From Escarpia spicata (taxonomy: Eukaryota; Annelida; Polychaeta; Sabellida; Siboglinidae), in contig OZ023214.1 of the NCBI GenBank assembly GCA_963995525.1, positions 30,574,224 through 30,638,223 on the forward strand: a stretch of DNA of 64,000 bases, in the 5' to 3' direction. The position numbers and the translations under genes are program-made. A model generated the notes under the pieces. The model searched no databases and had not been told where the DNA came from. It worked only from the letters and a program-made list of their open reading frames with translations. Position 1 is the stretch's first letter. The number at the start of each line of letters is the position of its first letter. Of this stretch, positions 1 to 15,300 are shown piece after piece.

Positions 1-304
1 ACGCCGAATGTCTCAACGATGACGCTTGCTGCGCGGGACTGTCGGAGCATCCAATTGCCACTGACGGACTGACAGAGCGGCTGGTGGTCTGCGTCATGAT
101 AGGTGATGATGACGGCCGAGAGTGACCCGGTGACGTGACGATGGTGGATGTCGACCGAGTGGAGCGGGGCGTCAGTGGGGAGGGTTGTGACATGCTCTCC
201 TGGGCGGAGTGGGAGCGGAGGGGGCTTCGGGAGAGGGGTGGAGTGAGGGGAAGGTTCGACACCCTGGTTGGTCGCGGCGGCATCTGGAGGTCAACGCTCA
301 GGCT
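1..304 (-). CDS. AHCTF1: ELYS coding exon 34 (residues 1601-1701, runs off window)
   Basis: Acceptor ttgtctccag at 305-306, phase 0. Open to the window edge and rich in Ser-Pro/Thr-Pro (LPLTPPLSRSPLRSHS, QPSPLTPRSTRS), like the mitotically phosphorylated tails of chromatin-binding nucleoporins. The stop codon is not in this window. Confidence 0.8.
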
Positions 305-3300
305 CTGGAGACAAAACACAGCCAGTGTCAGTGTAATAGCTATAGTCAACTGCGCGGTTTCTGCTGTATCTAGGTTTCTGCTGCATTTTGATATTTCAAT
401 GGATATTAAATACGTTGTTAGTCAGATATATTGGTTACTGAGTGCAAAGGACATCTACAAACTTACAACAAAGTTATTTTTCCAAAATTAAAACGAGGCA
501 AACAGGTTTATGAGACATCTTGATAGTGAAGAATAGCACGGTATCTAGTCATTAAAACTGCTCAAAGTGCTTCACACTTTACCCCCTGACAGATCTGTCC
601 ATTCTAACACCATCCCGACTTCCCTGGGAAGCATTCAGCCATGCTGCAATTACTGCATAAAGAATATTCGTACACTAATATATCCATCACTGTCTACAGC
701 CAGGTTCTCACTCATACAGCTGAGTGAACTAAAGTAACATGGAGTCAACGAAATTGCTGATGCTTCAAAACAACATTAAGACAATCTGAACAAGGATTCT
801 CTCGATTTAGAGTCCGATGCTATAATTACTTTGCTACTGTGGATTTTTAACACTGATTTCCTGGATATACCAAGAGAACCACAGCAATGAGACGATGCAT
901 ACTGTGTAGCTGAGGCAAGAAACCTAACATATTAATGATGTCGGTTTACAGCATATCACATCCGCACAAGGGAATGTCTTAAAGCGGCATGCTCCCATAC
1001 AATGTACAAGTTTTAAGTGATGACGTGGGGCAGTTTCATTTTGACATGGACAAATGACACTGTCAGAGACTGTGATGTGTCAAAGGACAGAGGGAGAATT
1101 TTTTCAGAAGCTTTTTATGCGTTCAGCGACCTTGGATTTACAAATATAAACTACTGAAACAAACAAGTTCTTTCTTTTCAATGATATATCGATATAAGGT
1201 GAAACAAGCGACATTAAGCTTTTGATGGGTGTACAATTAGTGCAGATGTAGTTACTTTGAGTTGTATTATAATGTCAGTGTTATTCACAAAGGTCATACC
1301 TGTGATACAGACGAGCTGACAAGTCTGTCAGACGAAAAACTTTCACGGACCTCCTTCGACCTAGTGACACATCGCATCATCGACGACAGGATAGGACTGG
1401 CAGTGTCACCAGCGTCCAGCGACACAGTGCCACTCTGACGCAGCTCAACCAAGCTTGCCTGCGCTGTCACTTTGCTGCTGCGAAGTGACACCAGCGACGC
1501 GACCTGGGTAGTGACACCAACATCGCCACTGACACCGTCCGACTGTTGACTCTGCTCAGGGGTGTAGTGCAGGGGTAACCTGGGTGAGGGGGTGGTGATG
1601 ATGCGCTCCCCGCTACCCTCTAGACTGTCACTTCTCAGCAACACCTTATGCTCCATCGACAGGGCTGGGGAACGGTCCTGACTGAGCAGGGACACAAGAT
1701 CACTTCCCTGCCTCGTCCTCTCACTCCCTGCTTCACTTCCCTCCCCTACATCGCTGCCTTCGTCCTCCACTTCCATACCCTCGTCGTCTCTGTTCCCGCC
1801 TGGACTCCCGCGCCCTTTCCGACCACTTGATTTGCGCCGACTCGACTCGTTTGAGCGTCTCTGTCTCCTGGACTGCTTCACGGGACTTGTCCTCTCTGAT
1901 GGCGTCATGGGGCGCTCCGACGGACCATCAGTCGTGTCCATGTCTACAACAGACAGTTACCCACACTCACTCCACAGTCCAAGAGATAGGTGTTGAGGTT
2001 TCTTGATTAAGAAACTGGTATGTACTTTTATTACGTATCAAGAAACTGGTATGTGCCACTATTGCGTAGTTGGCCCAAATCCAAGGAAAAGTACACGCAG
2101 CAGTCAAGTATCAAGACACCATCAAGTATCAAGACACCGTCAAGAATAGACTGATAACTTGCAGCAAACAGATCAGGAGACTAAGAAAATGAACTCAATA
2201 AGAAAAATCCCTCGTAAAACAGAAGCCGTTATTAGTTTCAAGGAGCTTTTTCAAAATGCAATATCACCGAGGACACTATTTCCACGACACACCGATGAAA
2301 ATGTCCCGGTGGCGCACCCTGGTGTTGACAGTTCTCACCATACAAGATCACGTTTAAGGAGCAAAATGTGAATGAAATTATCCTCTGGTCTCGCTGGGTC
2401 ACACTGACCCAGGTCATGACGACCCTAAGGAACCTATATAAAGATGTCAAAGGAAAGCTTCGGTACGAGAGAGATTACCTTGATGTGTCGACAGGTTTGT
2501 CGTTGTGAAGTTGAACGTGATATCGGAGTCGACCTCGACGTAAGTGGCAGCTGGTTCTTCATCTTGTGATTCGTCACTCTCTCCCTTCTTGTCCTTTGCA
2601 GTCGGACTGTTGGAGTTGGGAGATTCCTCCTTCTGTTGTGACCTGCAAGCACACAAGTCCACAGATGTCAACCGACTCGCTCACTGGGCAACAGCTACAG
2701 GATAACACTGAACAATACTACGATAAGATCATGGACTAGTGAATACCCTGGAAACGAGTCACATATCATAACGTGTGCCTTGTGATTAAAAAAATGATGG
2801 ATCCATTGTTTTTAGTTAAAGAAAGACACAACTAGGTAAAAAAAGCCATGGATTTACAGGAAGTTATTATGCACTACACAAATGTGCATCATATTTCATG
2901 GATCTGATAGTTTTCACTATACAAGATTACCGTTAAGGAGCAAAATCGATTGTAAACAATGGAGCTTATGATAATATTAGTGAAATGGTCCCCCTGTTTC
3001 CAGTGATTCAATTAAGTAGTGCGCTTCTGTACTGCGGGAATAAGGCTTGGTTCCTTCCCAGCCATTTTGATTCTACTAAACGACTCATTATGTTGTCCGT
3101 GATTGTGTTAAGCGACGTCCTAGCTAAACCATCCTCCATCAACTATGCTGCTAAAAGATGCAAAACACAAACAGCAAGGCCATCTCGTCATACCTCATGG
3201 CATTGGTGTGCTCCACGGCGTGCTGGAATGACACTCTCGGAGCGGCGGAGGAACTTGGCTGTGCCTCTGGGCTGTCATTCACACTCCTCTCATTGGCTGG

Positions 3301-6300
3301 CTCCGCAAACCGGAGCTGCTTCGGAGTACACTCAAAGTCCACGGTCACCGACCCTGCACTGACAGTCTCCAACACCTTCGTCACCTCCTTGTGGCACAGA
3401 GTCCGCGGTGGTGTCGGCAGCTCTGTCAACATGACGTGACACCATAAGTCTCCCAAACTGGCACTACGTCATCATTTTTCTCTCACTGAGTAAATACATT
3501 GATTGATGGACACGTAGCAGTAAGTTGTAAATGATAATACAATTCTTATATGGGGCACATTCCAAATAACTGTTCTGGGTGCTTTACCATGTTTCATAAA
3601 ATCTAAAAATTATTTAAACTATTTAAAATAATTGTCTGAGAAATGTAAATATTTAATTTATAAATGCTTAGATAAGTAACAAAATATAAATTAAATAAGA
3701 TCACATCAGCAGATAAATAACTAAATTAGAACAGCTTAAAATCACAACGTTAAATAACTATATCCCAACGTAATTAGTTAAACAGTCCCTCTCCACTGCC
3801 ACCAGAAGATAACACAAGTTGTAGCAAATGTCAGCCCCAGTCAACCACTCCACTTGTAGGAAGCTATATATAGAAGCAACAAGTAACTTACATAGATTCA
3901 AGTCAGACGCACAGATGATTACAGTAGTCACGATCACACTCAGTTCTCAGTCATTGTTGCAATTTGGTCTCGGCCAACTCTTCTTCCACATAAAGTTATT
4001 CTTATGATAACCCCCTGTTGCCTGTTTTCTTCTAAGCTGCTGGTCCCTTCTATTTGGTGTCAACGCCAGGGAAATAAAACACCCCACACAGGTGGTAAAC
4101 ATGTAAACTGTAGTGAACTCACTATCTCTAGAGAAGGAAAACTCTGAACATAAACCACTTGCATGGTAGCCCAAGATCGGTTGTAGTTAAACGACCCTGA
4201 CTGACTAATGCGACTTACTGACCTGGCATTGCTGGCCAGGTGACACCGGAGCGTCTGTTGTTAGTGATGCTTGCTGACATGTTGACACGCTTCGCCTCCG
4301 TCGACTTGGTCTTGATGATGGAGTGAGGCACAAACTCGGGCTGTTTGCGAGTGGAGGAAAGGCCCCTCAAAGCGGATGTGCGGCGATGCACCGGGGGCGT
4401 CTGGAGCAGTGAGATGGCGTCCGCTGCGTAGCTGCGACTGATCCGGGGCGAGCTACAGAAACAATGGCTATATCTGAGCATGTACCAGGTGTGTTGATTC
4501 TGTTACTTTCATAAATGACAGGGTTGTAACAGTACCTCTTGGAATCATTGATTCTGCTTAAGGTGGGTTTGTTTGGGATGTTCGTGATCCCTTTGTCAGC
4601 ATTAGAATGCCCTACTCTCCGTTGTCATGCTGGTGATTGTTACATTCGTAGAGCTGCTGTCATGTGACAATCACGAATAGTGTCACATGACAAGAGCATA
4701 GTGCACACCAGCGCTGCCTACCTGACAAAAACAATTTCCGTAATGACCCCCCTCCCGTCCCACAAGGTTGCCAATCAAACCTTTCCCTGAAATAGATACA
4801 GTGACAAGCCAAGCGTGTTCACGTCCTCAGGAATCCAGGAAGTTATTAATTTAATCATCAAAAGTAGATATACTGTTGCTACACTGTAACTCCTGTCGGC
4901 AGTTAAGGTTAGCAACATCCAATAAGTTACATTGTGTTAATTACAGCTGTCAAAGTGCCTGCATGGCCAGACATGCCCAAGTGTTTACGTCTGTAGAGCA
5001 TCACCATGAGAAAGACAGTGCCAATGAATAGCCAATAATCATCCAACCAGCTTCTAAACACAGCAGGAAACATTATAATTATTACTAACAGTCAATAACA
5101 AAGTTAAATTGTTGTATTCAAATAAAAACCTACGAATAAAAATATGAGTTTTATATTGCAATTACAACAATTGTAATACTCATTTTATATTCTTCTAAGA
5201 CATTTTATAATTATATTCATAACTTTCAGAAAACCAGAACTATTTAATGTAATTTAATGGCTACTGTAATTGCTGTTGATTGACAGATGCAGACATAATA
5301 ATATGCCCACGTGGCCACGTGCCAAGGCAGTCATCAGCAGGTTGGTGGCAGTCAAGTTGTAACACCGTATACATTTAGCATTGGATGACGTCACCGTAGA
5401 CTTTGTAGAACTTGTAATGGTCTAAATATTTGTTGATAAATTTGTAACAAGTGAATGATGACAGTTTCTTCAGGGCATCTCGAGCAACATTATTTATAGA
5501 TTTAGCAATTCTTTAATGTGCATCATTTACTGTAGTCGGATATTTGCATTTCCGTAATATGGCAGCAGTTTCTGTAAAGCCGTAAACTGAGGTGAATTTC
5601 CGTAATACTTAATTAAAAAAACCGTAATGGCAGACAGCCCTGGCACACAATGCTGATGAAGGAATGTGAAAATCCTGAAAGCTCCATTTATCAGAACCAA
5701 AGACTGAGAGGTATCTTTATAACTATCTCAATAATGAGTGCTGTTGTGTGTTCAAGACATGGGTAATATGTTTCACACATGAGAAAAAGTATAAGTATAT
5801 TTTTAGACCTGTTTTACTCATAAGAAACATGTTTATTTACACAAAAGATGTTTAGGAATGTGAAAATGTGTACATTGGGAAATATGTTTGCTTATACATA
5901 GGGAAAGATGTTTGTTTACATATGGGAACCTGTAAACACAGAGAAGCAAGCACTGAAACGTACCTTGTGGTAACGCCGACATCAAGGTTTGAAGTGAGAC
6001 GTCTCTTGGAGACGGACCCGGGCGACATGAGTCGAAGCGAAGGCTCACTGCTTGTGCCAAACATGATCTCATTCACTGTGCTGCAAACATGAACATGTTT
6101 ATTAGCTGAAACACTTGTCAAGATGATCGGAGAAGGTACAATATCACAGGTACTTTTGAAAGGTGTATCTCTACAAACGTGACGTGGTAACCATAACAAA
6201 TAAAGCTTTTACTAATTATTACTGGTGTTCCAATTATTCAATTTTGTCAATGATTATTTGATTTAGGCTTCCAATCAATTAATCAAAGACAGTTTTGTAT

Positions 6301-9300
6301 ATTGATGATCATTTCAATTATGTATAAACATAGCTGGGCTGTTCGATAAGTTTCCTGCGATGATTATTATGAACAGATGCGTACATTTTCGTCAAATGTG
6401 GCATATGTTTACATCAACTGCCATCGATGTGTCACACTAGTATCGCATTGCAGCGATAATTTGTTTAGAACAAACCGATCACATAATAAATCATCGACCG
6501 ATTTAGCCAAACAGTTGATAAATTATGAAAATCAAACCGATTCCCAACTCTGCTTACTTATTACTGTTCAAGATATCTTTGCTGTTGGAAATAAAAACAT
6601 AATATCACCATATAATAAATCACCATTTACCAGCTCTTAAAGTGACACAGAGAAAATCTAGAGATGGTTGTAGTGTGGCTTACTGTGAACGGCGTGCGGC
6701 GCGTGGTGTGAGAGGCGTGCCAACAAAGGGATCAGGCACAATCTCCATCTCTTCCATGTCAGCCCTGCAGCACATAACGCGGGGGTAAACACACCAAGAA
6801 CTCGCACTAGCCAGCAGAAATATTTCATACATTTATTTCTCAGTGAAAACCAACAACAGTTTTCACAGTCATTTGTTCAAAGCCACTAATTACTAGAAAA
6901 CATTCAAAGGTAGGTTACCATGACGGAAACAGCTTGAGTGGATAACTGTAAGTCACAGATTATGGCAATCAATGACGGTGTCAACATTGCAAACAGTTCG
7001 TTGTTTGGCAACAAGACAGGAAACTGTCAAATTCAGGGGATAACAAGGTGAATGAACAGCATAGATTAGATATCAGAAAGTGTTCATTCTCATCGAGCAC
7101 TATAGATGAATGGCACAAACTATTTGTAGATTGTGTAAATGCTTGCAAGTTGCAGCATGAATATACTAAATACACATTAAACATGTACATTCTTGATGAG
7201 CTGAATAATTCCTTGTCTGCTGGGGTTTTGGGGAATCTTGTCAAACCTTTGTGAAGTGTACTAGCAGCCTTACCTTGGCATGTCTTCATCGACGAAGTCT
7301 TCGTCGACCTCGGCTACGCGTACTTCGTGAACCTTGTTGAGGACCGAGTTGATGAGCGTTGCCTGGGTGACGGCCTTCACCTTCATTGACCGGTGGACCA
7401 CAGTGGACAGCGGCGCTGGCCGGACGACTACAAAACATTCTCTCGTGTCAACCACGTTTCACTGATACAATGTAAACAAACTCCACCATCTACCTTACTT
7501 AAAATACTGGAAAATGGGTAACATTTTTTTAACTTATTTCGCAGTCAATTTTTTTTTTCTTCCTGTGATGGTTAGATAGTTATCAATAATCTTCATAAAA
7601 CAAGTAGAACCAAATGGTGACAGGGTAAACTGACTGCGAAATAAGTAAAAAATATTACCCATTTGAACCATCCATTCTGATGAACCTATATAGTGAAGTA
7701 CTGGAAAGTTTGGATCATGTCTTGAATGTTTTAATTTCAGACAATCCATCAGTGCATTTATACAAAAATTACACAAACTAAGATCCACTGATGCAGAAAT
7801 ATTAATATTTTAACATTTTGACCGAGGGCTAGCGTCCACTCACACTTGTACTTGGTGATGAGGGGCGGCAGGGAGCCCTTGAGACTGGCCGATAAACGAC
7901 GCTGGACACCAGGCAATACCCTCATGTAGCCGTCCACTATGGCATTGCGCATGGACGCTCTCGCCACTGCCATCTCACCACTGGCCAAGTCAGTTTTCTG
8001 GTAACAACACAAGGCAGTAGATTAGCACAATCGTCATGGCAATAGAACTACGATTACTGAGAAAAGGAATTTTTTTACATAGTGTGGTGACCAGTCAATT
8101 GACCGCTCAATGGATTTTACCCTTTACCCTGTCGTATTGTGATATACTCGGGTTGCATGAACGCAAATAATTTTTTTTTTATCCGATTAAAGTTTACATT
8201 TTCACTACATCTGAAGAACTAGTTCCTGGTATAACTAGCCAAGTATGTGACATATATGTCAATTTATTACCCAAATATGAATTGCTAAAGTTTGACAAAA
8301 ATAAAATACTGAAATAATTCTCAATACATAAACAAAAATAATTTTCATTGATAATTAGTGTATACATGTTGCGTATGAAATGTTCATAAATTACTATGGT
8401 ACAGAATAACACAGTGGAAAACTAATTAAATATCTATGGTAAATAAAACTGAAATAAATTCATTTTTTCTGAGTGCATGTATTTTCAAGACTTTATACAA
8501 AATGGCGCTCTTCATGATCATAGCCGTTATCCCGTCTGACCTATTAAGTCAGTGTTCCATTTAAAATGCATAACCATAGTGCAAAACATTCTCCTTCGAT
8601 GACAGCGTTCGAAATTCGAAAATCCCATCAAAATCGACATAATGACAACATCGAGGATTACAACAAAGCTAAAAAAACACCACCCGCTTCATCGTGCGGT
8701 GCATTAATACTTGTTTACAACAAAATAGACTGCTAAAAAGTTAGCATTTAATCATAGAAATCGCCTGCGGACGCGTTTTGGGAATAATTCCTGGGTGCTT
8801 CCATGTTTATGCCCACAGCAAATGTTAAATTTTAATCTCATTGGCTGAAAATCCCCATTAAAATATTCACTGCTTGGCGCAAAAGAAGGACCGGAAATTG
8901 TGTGACGCCGAGTTCGACTACAAAACTGCGTGGCGGTTGGCGCTATTTAGTGATGGAAATCACCAACATTTCTAGCTTTTGACACTTCCCAGTGAAACTT
9001 CAATATTATCTGCTAACTGCCGAAATAAATTGCCGTTATTGGATGACACTGTTTCGCCATACCAGTTTAAATGTACCCCTCTATTCGGGTGTATTCAGGC
9101 ATGAGTGGGAGTCGGGTTGATTCGGGCATTCTGACCACGAGAGGGTTTAGGACAAAACTACATACACTTTTTATTTGTATTACACTTAATGGTTTTATTC
9201 AATTTTTTCAATTTTGTGCCCAAGTGCATTTTTATTTTAAATGGATTCGTGTGCTATATAAATTTGCATTATTATATTATTATTAAGGACAAGAAAGCCT

Positions 9301-12300
9301 CAATTTACAGAAAGACATGACTCACCTTGAGTATGTCGTTGAGTCTGACAGCCTCGACGAAGCGCGCCCTCTGCAGGTAGTACAGGACGAGCAGCTCCTG
9401 GGCGTGTTTGTCCTTGCTGGCTTGGAGGTACCTCACGAGGTCCTTCTCCTCCTCCTCAGTGAACGGCAGCTGCAGCAGCTTGTCAACAGTCTTTGCTGCA
9501 CGGAGGGCAAGAGGGTGAGTGTGGCACTACACACGCTACACTACACACTGCGTGACAGAGCACTACTCACTGTAAAACTACACATCACTGGTGGCTCTAT
9601 TATATTGCACTATTTAATGCATGACTATGCACTTATGGCTTTTATTCACTGAGCACTGCATAATTGTACTGCTGGCTTTGTTACAGCACAGCACTACACG
9701 CTGCACAACCACAATGCACTGACTCCGTACATAGCCATTTCACAAGAAATGATAGACAACATTTTGTGTTAATGTAATTATCACACACAAGCTAGCATGT
9801 CCGCCGTGAATCAAAATATTGTAGCAGCTTGTCCAAATTAATCTGGTCATGGAACTTATACATACAATAAGTACGTACAATAAACAACCTTGCTAATGAC
9901 CAACTGTTTGCAAATTTTTTTTATCTCTTAGTTCAACATACAATTACTATAAAATCGCTACCACCCCATAGCTTGATCTCGCATGAGTAGAGAGGTCCGA
10001 AATGGGCATAACATTTTAACAAAATCACAGCAGCCAATTTTTGTGTTTCCTTGGTTGACTGGTGCAGCTACAAATACTGTAGAGAATAAGGTGACGTTTA
10101 TCGTTGACTCACTCTGCTGTGCCCCTTTGAACAGGTGGGAGAGAAGATCCTCTGCACTCGCCTTGTCACGACACGAGCGCTGGAACTCAAACGCCTCAGG
10201 GATCAAACTGCAACAAGACAACATGCGACATCAACAACGTGCTGCAGACACAAGACAACATGCGACATCAACACCGTGCTGCAGACACAAGACAACATGC
10301 GACATCAACACCGTGCTGCAGACACAAGACAACATGTGACATCAACACCGTGCTGCAGACACAAGACAACATGTGACATCAACAACGTGCTGCAGACACA
10401 AGACAACATGTGATATCAATAACATGCTGCAGACACAAGACAACATGCGACATCAACAACGTGCTGCAGACACAAGACAACATGTGACATCAACAACGTG
10501 CTGCAGACACAATCAAATAACATCGCGTTGCAATGGCAGGTAATAGAAATTCTTGGAACTTTTTCACCCTTGTCTGTTTTTTCTGTGGAACATTGTAATT
10601 TTGTTGTTGCTGTTGTGTACCCGTTTATGGATTTTTCTGTTCGTTTAAAAATAATAAAGTAGCACTCAGCCCACTAAAATAATTTATACCAGCATCACTT
10701 TTGTTGAAGTGTATACATTTAATATGTGAAGTGCTTTGATTAGTATTTACTTACTTAAAAAGTGCTATATTCAAAAACGGAATTATTATGATTACATGGA
10801 AGTTCCGTACTTTCACTCTTGTTTCATAATAGTCTATTGCTAGGTACTGGTGTATACAGCTAGGTGAACCAGAGCAGTGTCTATTGCTAGGTACTGGTGT
10901 ATACAGCTAGGTGAACCAGGGCAGTGTCTATTGCTAGGTACTGGTGTATACAGTTAGGTGAACCAGAGCAGTGTCTATTGCTAGGTACTCGTGTATACTG
11001 CTAGGTGAACCAGGGCAGTGTCTATTGCTAGGTACTGGTGTATACAGCTAGGTGAACCAGAGCAGTGTCTATTGCTAGGTACTCATGTATACAGCTAGGT
11101 GAACCAGAGCAGTGTCTATTGCTAGGTACTCGTGTATGCAGCTAGGTGAACCAGAGCAGTGTCTATTGCTAGGTACTGGTGTATGCAGCTAGGTGAACCA
11201 GGGCAGTGTCTATTGCTAGGTACTCGTGTATACTGCTAGGTGAACCAGAGCAGTGTCTATTGCTAGGTACTGGTGTATACTGCTAGGTGAACCAGAGCAG
11301 TGTCTATTGCTAGGTACTCGTGTATGCAGCTAGGTGAACCAGGGCAGTGTCTATTGTTAGGTACTCGTGTATACAGCTAGGTGAACCAGAGCAGTGTCTA
11401 TTGCTAGGTACTGGTGTATACAGCTAGGTGAACCAGAGCAGTGTCTATTGCTAGGTACTGGTGTATACAGCTAGGTGAATCAGGGCAGTGTCTATTGCTA
11501 GGTACTCGTGTATACAGCTAGGTGAACCAGGGCAGTGTCTATTGCTAGGTACTGGTGTATACAGCTAGGTGAACCAGAGCAGTGTCTATTGCTAGGTACT
11601 GGTGTATACAGCTAGGTGAACCAGAGCAGTGTCTATTGCTAGGTACTGGTGTATACAGCTAGGTGAACCAGGGCAGTGTCTATTGCTAGGTACTCGTGTA
11701 TACAGCTAGGTGAACCAGAGCAGTGTCTATTGCTAGGTACTCGTGTATACTGCTAGGTGAACCAGAGCAGTGTCTATTGCTAGGTACTCGTGTATACAGC
11801 TAGGTGAACCAGGGCAGTGTCTATTGCTAGGTACTCGTGTATACTGCTAGGTGAACCAGAGCAGTGTCTATTGCTAGGTACTGGTGTATACAGCTAGGTG
11901 AACCAGAGCAGTGTCTATTGCTAGGTACTCGTGTATACAGCTAGGTGAACCAGGGCAGTGTCTATTGTTAGGTACTCGTGTATACAGCTAGGTGAACCAG
12001 AGCAGTGTCTATTGCTAGGTACTCGTGTATACAGCTAGGTGAACCAGGGCAGTGTCTATTGCTAGGTACTCGTGTATACAGCTAGGTGAACCAGAGCAGT
12101 GTCTATTGCTAGGTACTCATGTATACAGCTAGGTGAACCAGAGCAGTGTCTATTGCTAGGTACTGGTGTATACAGCTAGGTGAACCAGAGCAGTGTCTAT
12201 CTAACAAGGACATGACAACAAAAAGAACAATCAACAATCTATGCAACTCCTAAATTTAAACACAAATCAAAGACACACCTGCATTCCTCACCGGATACAC

Positions 12301-15300
12301 CACTTCTATGTCTAACTACAACAGAGCTACCGTGTGTTAATGTTTTCTTCCTAGACAGTTTGTATCTCGTGGGTAAATTTTCATGGATTAATCTAGAACC
12401 CTTTGGAAAAAATTAGCCTTCAAACTAAATTTGCTGGTGGTTAAGGTTTTTTTAAACTGTTTTTAGGGTTTGTACCATTAGACATAAATTGATTGTTCAT
12501 AACGATATCCACATTATCTGTGATTCCGTGATCGTGAGGACGCCCAATCAGTTGGGGATGTTTCACATACCTTGCATTAACATAACTTGTATCAAATTCA
12601 CATCATGACAAATGTCATTTATGACTACTCGGGGAAACCGTCTTCTGCATCTCTGCCAGTTATGCTAAGGCATCCACTTATGCTAAGGCATCCACTACAG
12701 CCATCAACAAGCTACTACACTTGCTTCGGTGACGTCGGAACTCATCTCCTCACCCGTTGGCCAGCAGGACAGTGAGCTGGAGTTTGACGTCGCCGCGTGT
12801 CAACATCGGCGGTGTCTTGACACGCACGTAACGCAGCGCCTGTCGACTCTCTCCCTGGTACAGCAGCGACTTGATGATGCGGGTGTGTTGCCATGGCAAC
12901 AACTGGTCTGTCGTCACGAGCGGGTCGAGCAGGTAGGACAGCGAATCCTGCAGCACAATGGTAACATGTTACTGGACTAGGGTGTGGAATGAAGCTGGGC
13001 AGTCGTCAAGTTATTCATATTCTTCATATTTTCTTGTATTGGATCAGTCTGAGCAGAGCATCATTCAGGGTGGAATCTGTATGCTACCAGCATGGGAAAT
13101 CAACCACTTGGAGAACTGGGGATCAAGGGTCGTGTAGAATATAATTACCTGTCAACACACTGCCTGATATATCAATCTTATAGTGGGTCACCAGTATTAG
13201 ACAGCTAATTGCATTTTAATTCAACATGTGTTACACACCATTTTCAGCTTACTCACTTGAACAAAACTTGAAAGCTTGGTTGTCATAAAACATACTAATC
13301 ATTCAGAACATACCATTTGTAGTAGAAATTATTGGTAGCACGTGGAACCTCTAAATGTTATTTACAAAACCTTGCCCCAAGGGAATGTTGTTTGTGAAGC
13401 AGATATGTGCAACAATACAAGTGTGCAGCATGTATGGTTGATGGCGGTGCAGTTGATTAGTGACTATCCATACACTGCTATAGACCCCTGTAGGAGTCAG
13501 CATTATTGTTATACACTCTGCCTACTTGGCGTCTCTCACATGCCTGGGCGGGAAGGAACTCAAAGGGACCAATGGCTTAGTCTCTTCCGAAAGACACAGA
13601 GACAAAGTGAGGTGAACAAAACTGCCCAAGTTAAAAAAAATTAGCAAGTGGAATCGAACCAGCATCCCATCGATCGACAGTCCGGCACTCTACCATACCC
13701 CCAGAGCTCCCCACTTGATGACGAAGAGACCCAGCAGCCACGCAGTGCACCCACCTCAAAGTCGGCATGGTCGAGCAGCCAGAAGCCCTGCACTAGTCGG
13801 GTGATGCCCAGCGGAAGGCCAAACCTCTGTCCAAACTGTTGTAGTCGATCTCCAAACTGAAACATGATAACCCTGTTGTACGCCTGTCATCACACACCTG
13901 TCTAGCATATCTTCAGCATTGTAGTAATAACTAGAAGTACTAAATTACTGTATTAGTATTCAGTGATATCGAAGCTACAGAGCAAAAAATCATAATATCA
14001 TATCAAAGCGTGGTATTGTAGGTACGCAATGACTCACGTCAACTTGTAGTTCGTCTGGCAGGGTGGAGTAGATGTCACAGAGCACGTAGAATGTGACGTG
14101 GTGTTTACTCATCAGGGGCACGTCCTCCAATAGATACATGTTGAGCAGAGCCTACGAGTAGACGAACAACAAACATGGTCACCGTTATACTTCCATGGGT
14201 CACAACAACAAACATGTTTACCATTATACTCTCAAAGGTCACAAACACATCATCTTACTCAAAATTTTTCTCAGGCATGTATCAGCTGTCCAGTTTTCAG
14301 TGTTGTTCCTAGAAACAGTTGGACTGGCCAATGATATCAGCCAAAGATATTCAGAAACAAAACCAAGACACGTTTACAAATAAACACATGCAGTGTTGGA
14401 TGTTACTGTGTTGTTTCCCGGACTGACATATATGGCATGAAGGCCGTTTTACCCGAGATCAAACCACCAGAAAACTGGGAATTTTAACCTTGAATTGGTA
14501 TAATTTATACGTTAGAAAGGAAGGTCACAGCAAACAGAGCATTGCTTGACCAAAAGCAGTGATGTGGACATTGATGGTATATGTACATGTAGCCCTTTCA
14601 AGTGGATGATGTGGGGGGGTGTTAGGTTACGTACATATAGATTGCGGGGAGGGCAGATGGGCATGGGGATGTCAGGTGTACATATAAGCTGGGGGAGGGT
14701 TGTCGGGTATAGTGGGGGGGTGCTGGGTGTACGTATGTGTAGACTGGGGAAGGGTAGTTGGGGTGGAGGGTGTATGTACATGTAGACTGGGAGAGGGAAG
14801 TTGGGGTGGAGGGTGTATGTACGTGTAGACTGGGGGAGGGTAGTTGGGATGGAGGGTGTATGTACGTATAGACTGGGGGAGGGTGGTTGGGAGTGGAGGG
14901 TGTACATACGTGTAGCCTGGGGGGAGGGTAGTTGGGGTGGATGGTGTACGTACGTGTAGCCTGGGGGGAAGGGTAGTTGGGGTGGATGGTGTACGTACGT
15001 GTAGATTGGGGAAAGGTAGTTGGGGTGGAGGGTGTATATACGTGTAGACTGAAGGTAGGGTAGTTGGCATGGAGGGTGTACATACATGTAGACTGGGGGA
15101 GGGCAGTTGGGGTGGAGGGTGTACGAACGTGTAGACTGTGGGAGGGTAGCTGGGGTGGAGGGTGTACGTACATGTAGACTGGGAGGAGGGTAGTTGGGTG
15201 TGGAAGAGCCATCCTTCATCCAGAGATCACCGAGGGAACTTCCGACGGCTGCGACGAGTCCGTCAATCAGTAGGATGTCCGTTGACCTCACCTCGCTACA

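Noticed and set aside
135..491. Plus-strand 118-codon ORF
   Set aside because: It is antisense to ELYS exon 34 and then runs into AT-rich intron; no domain.
6377..6640. 87-codon plus ORF in intron 28
   Set aside because: No recognisable motif, composition like its surroundings, no splice or start support.
10208..12203. Regular direct repeats as a CRISPR array
   Set aside because: No unique spacers: the units are directly adjacent, and the setting is an animal intron.
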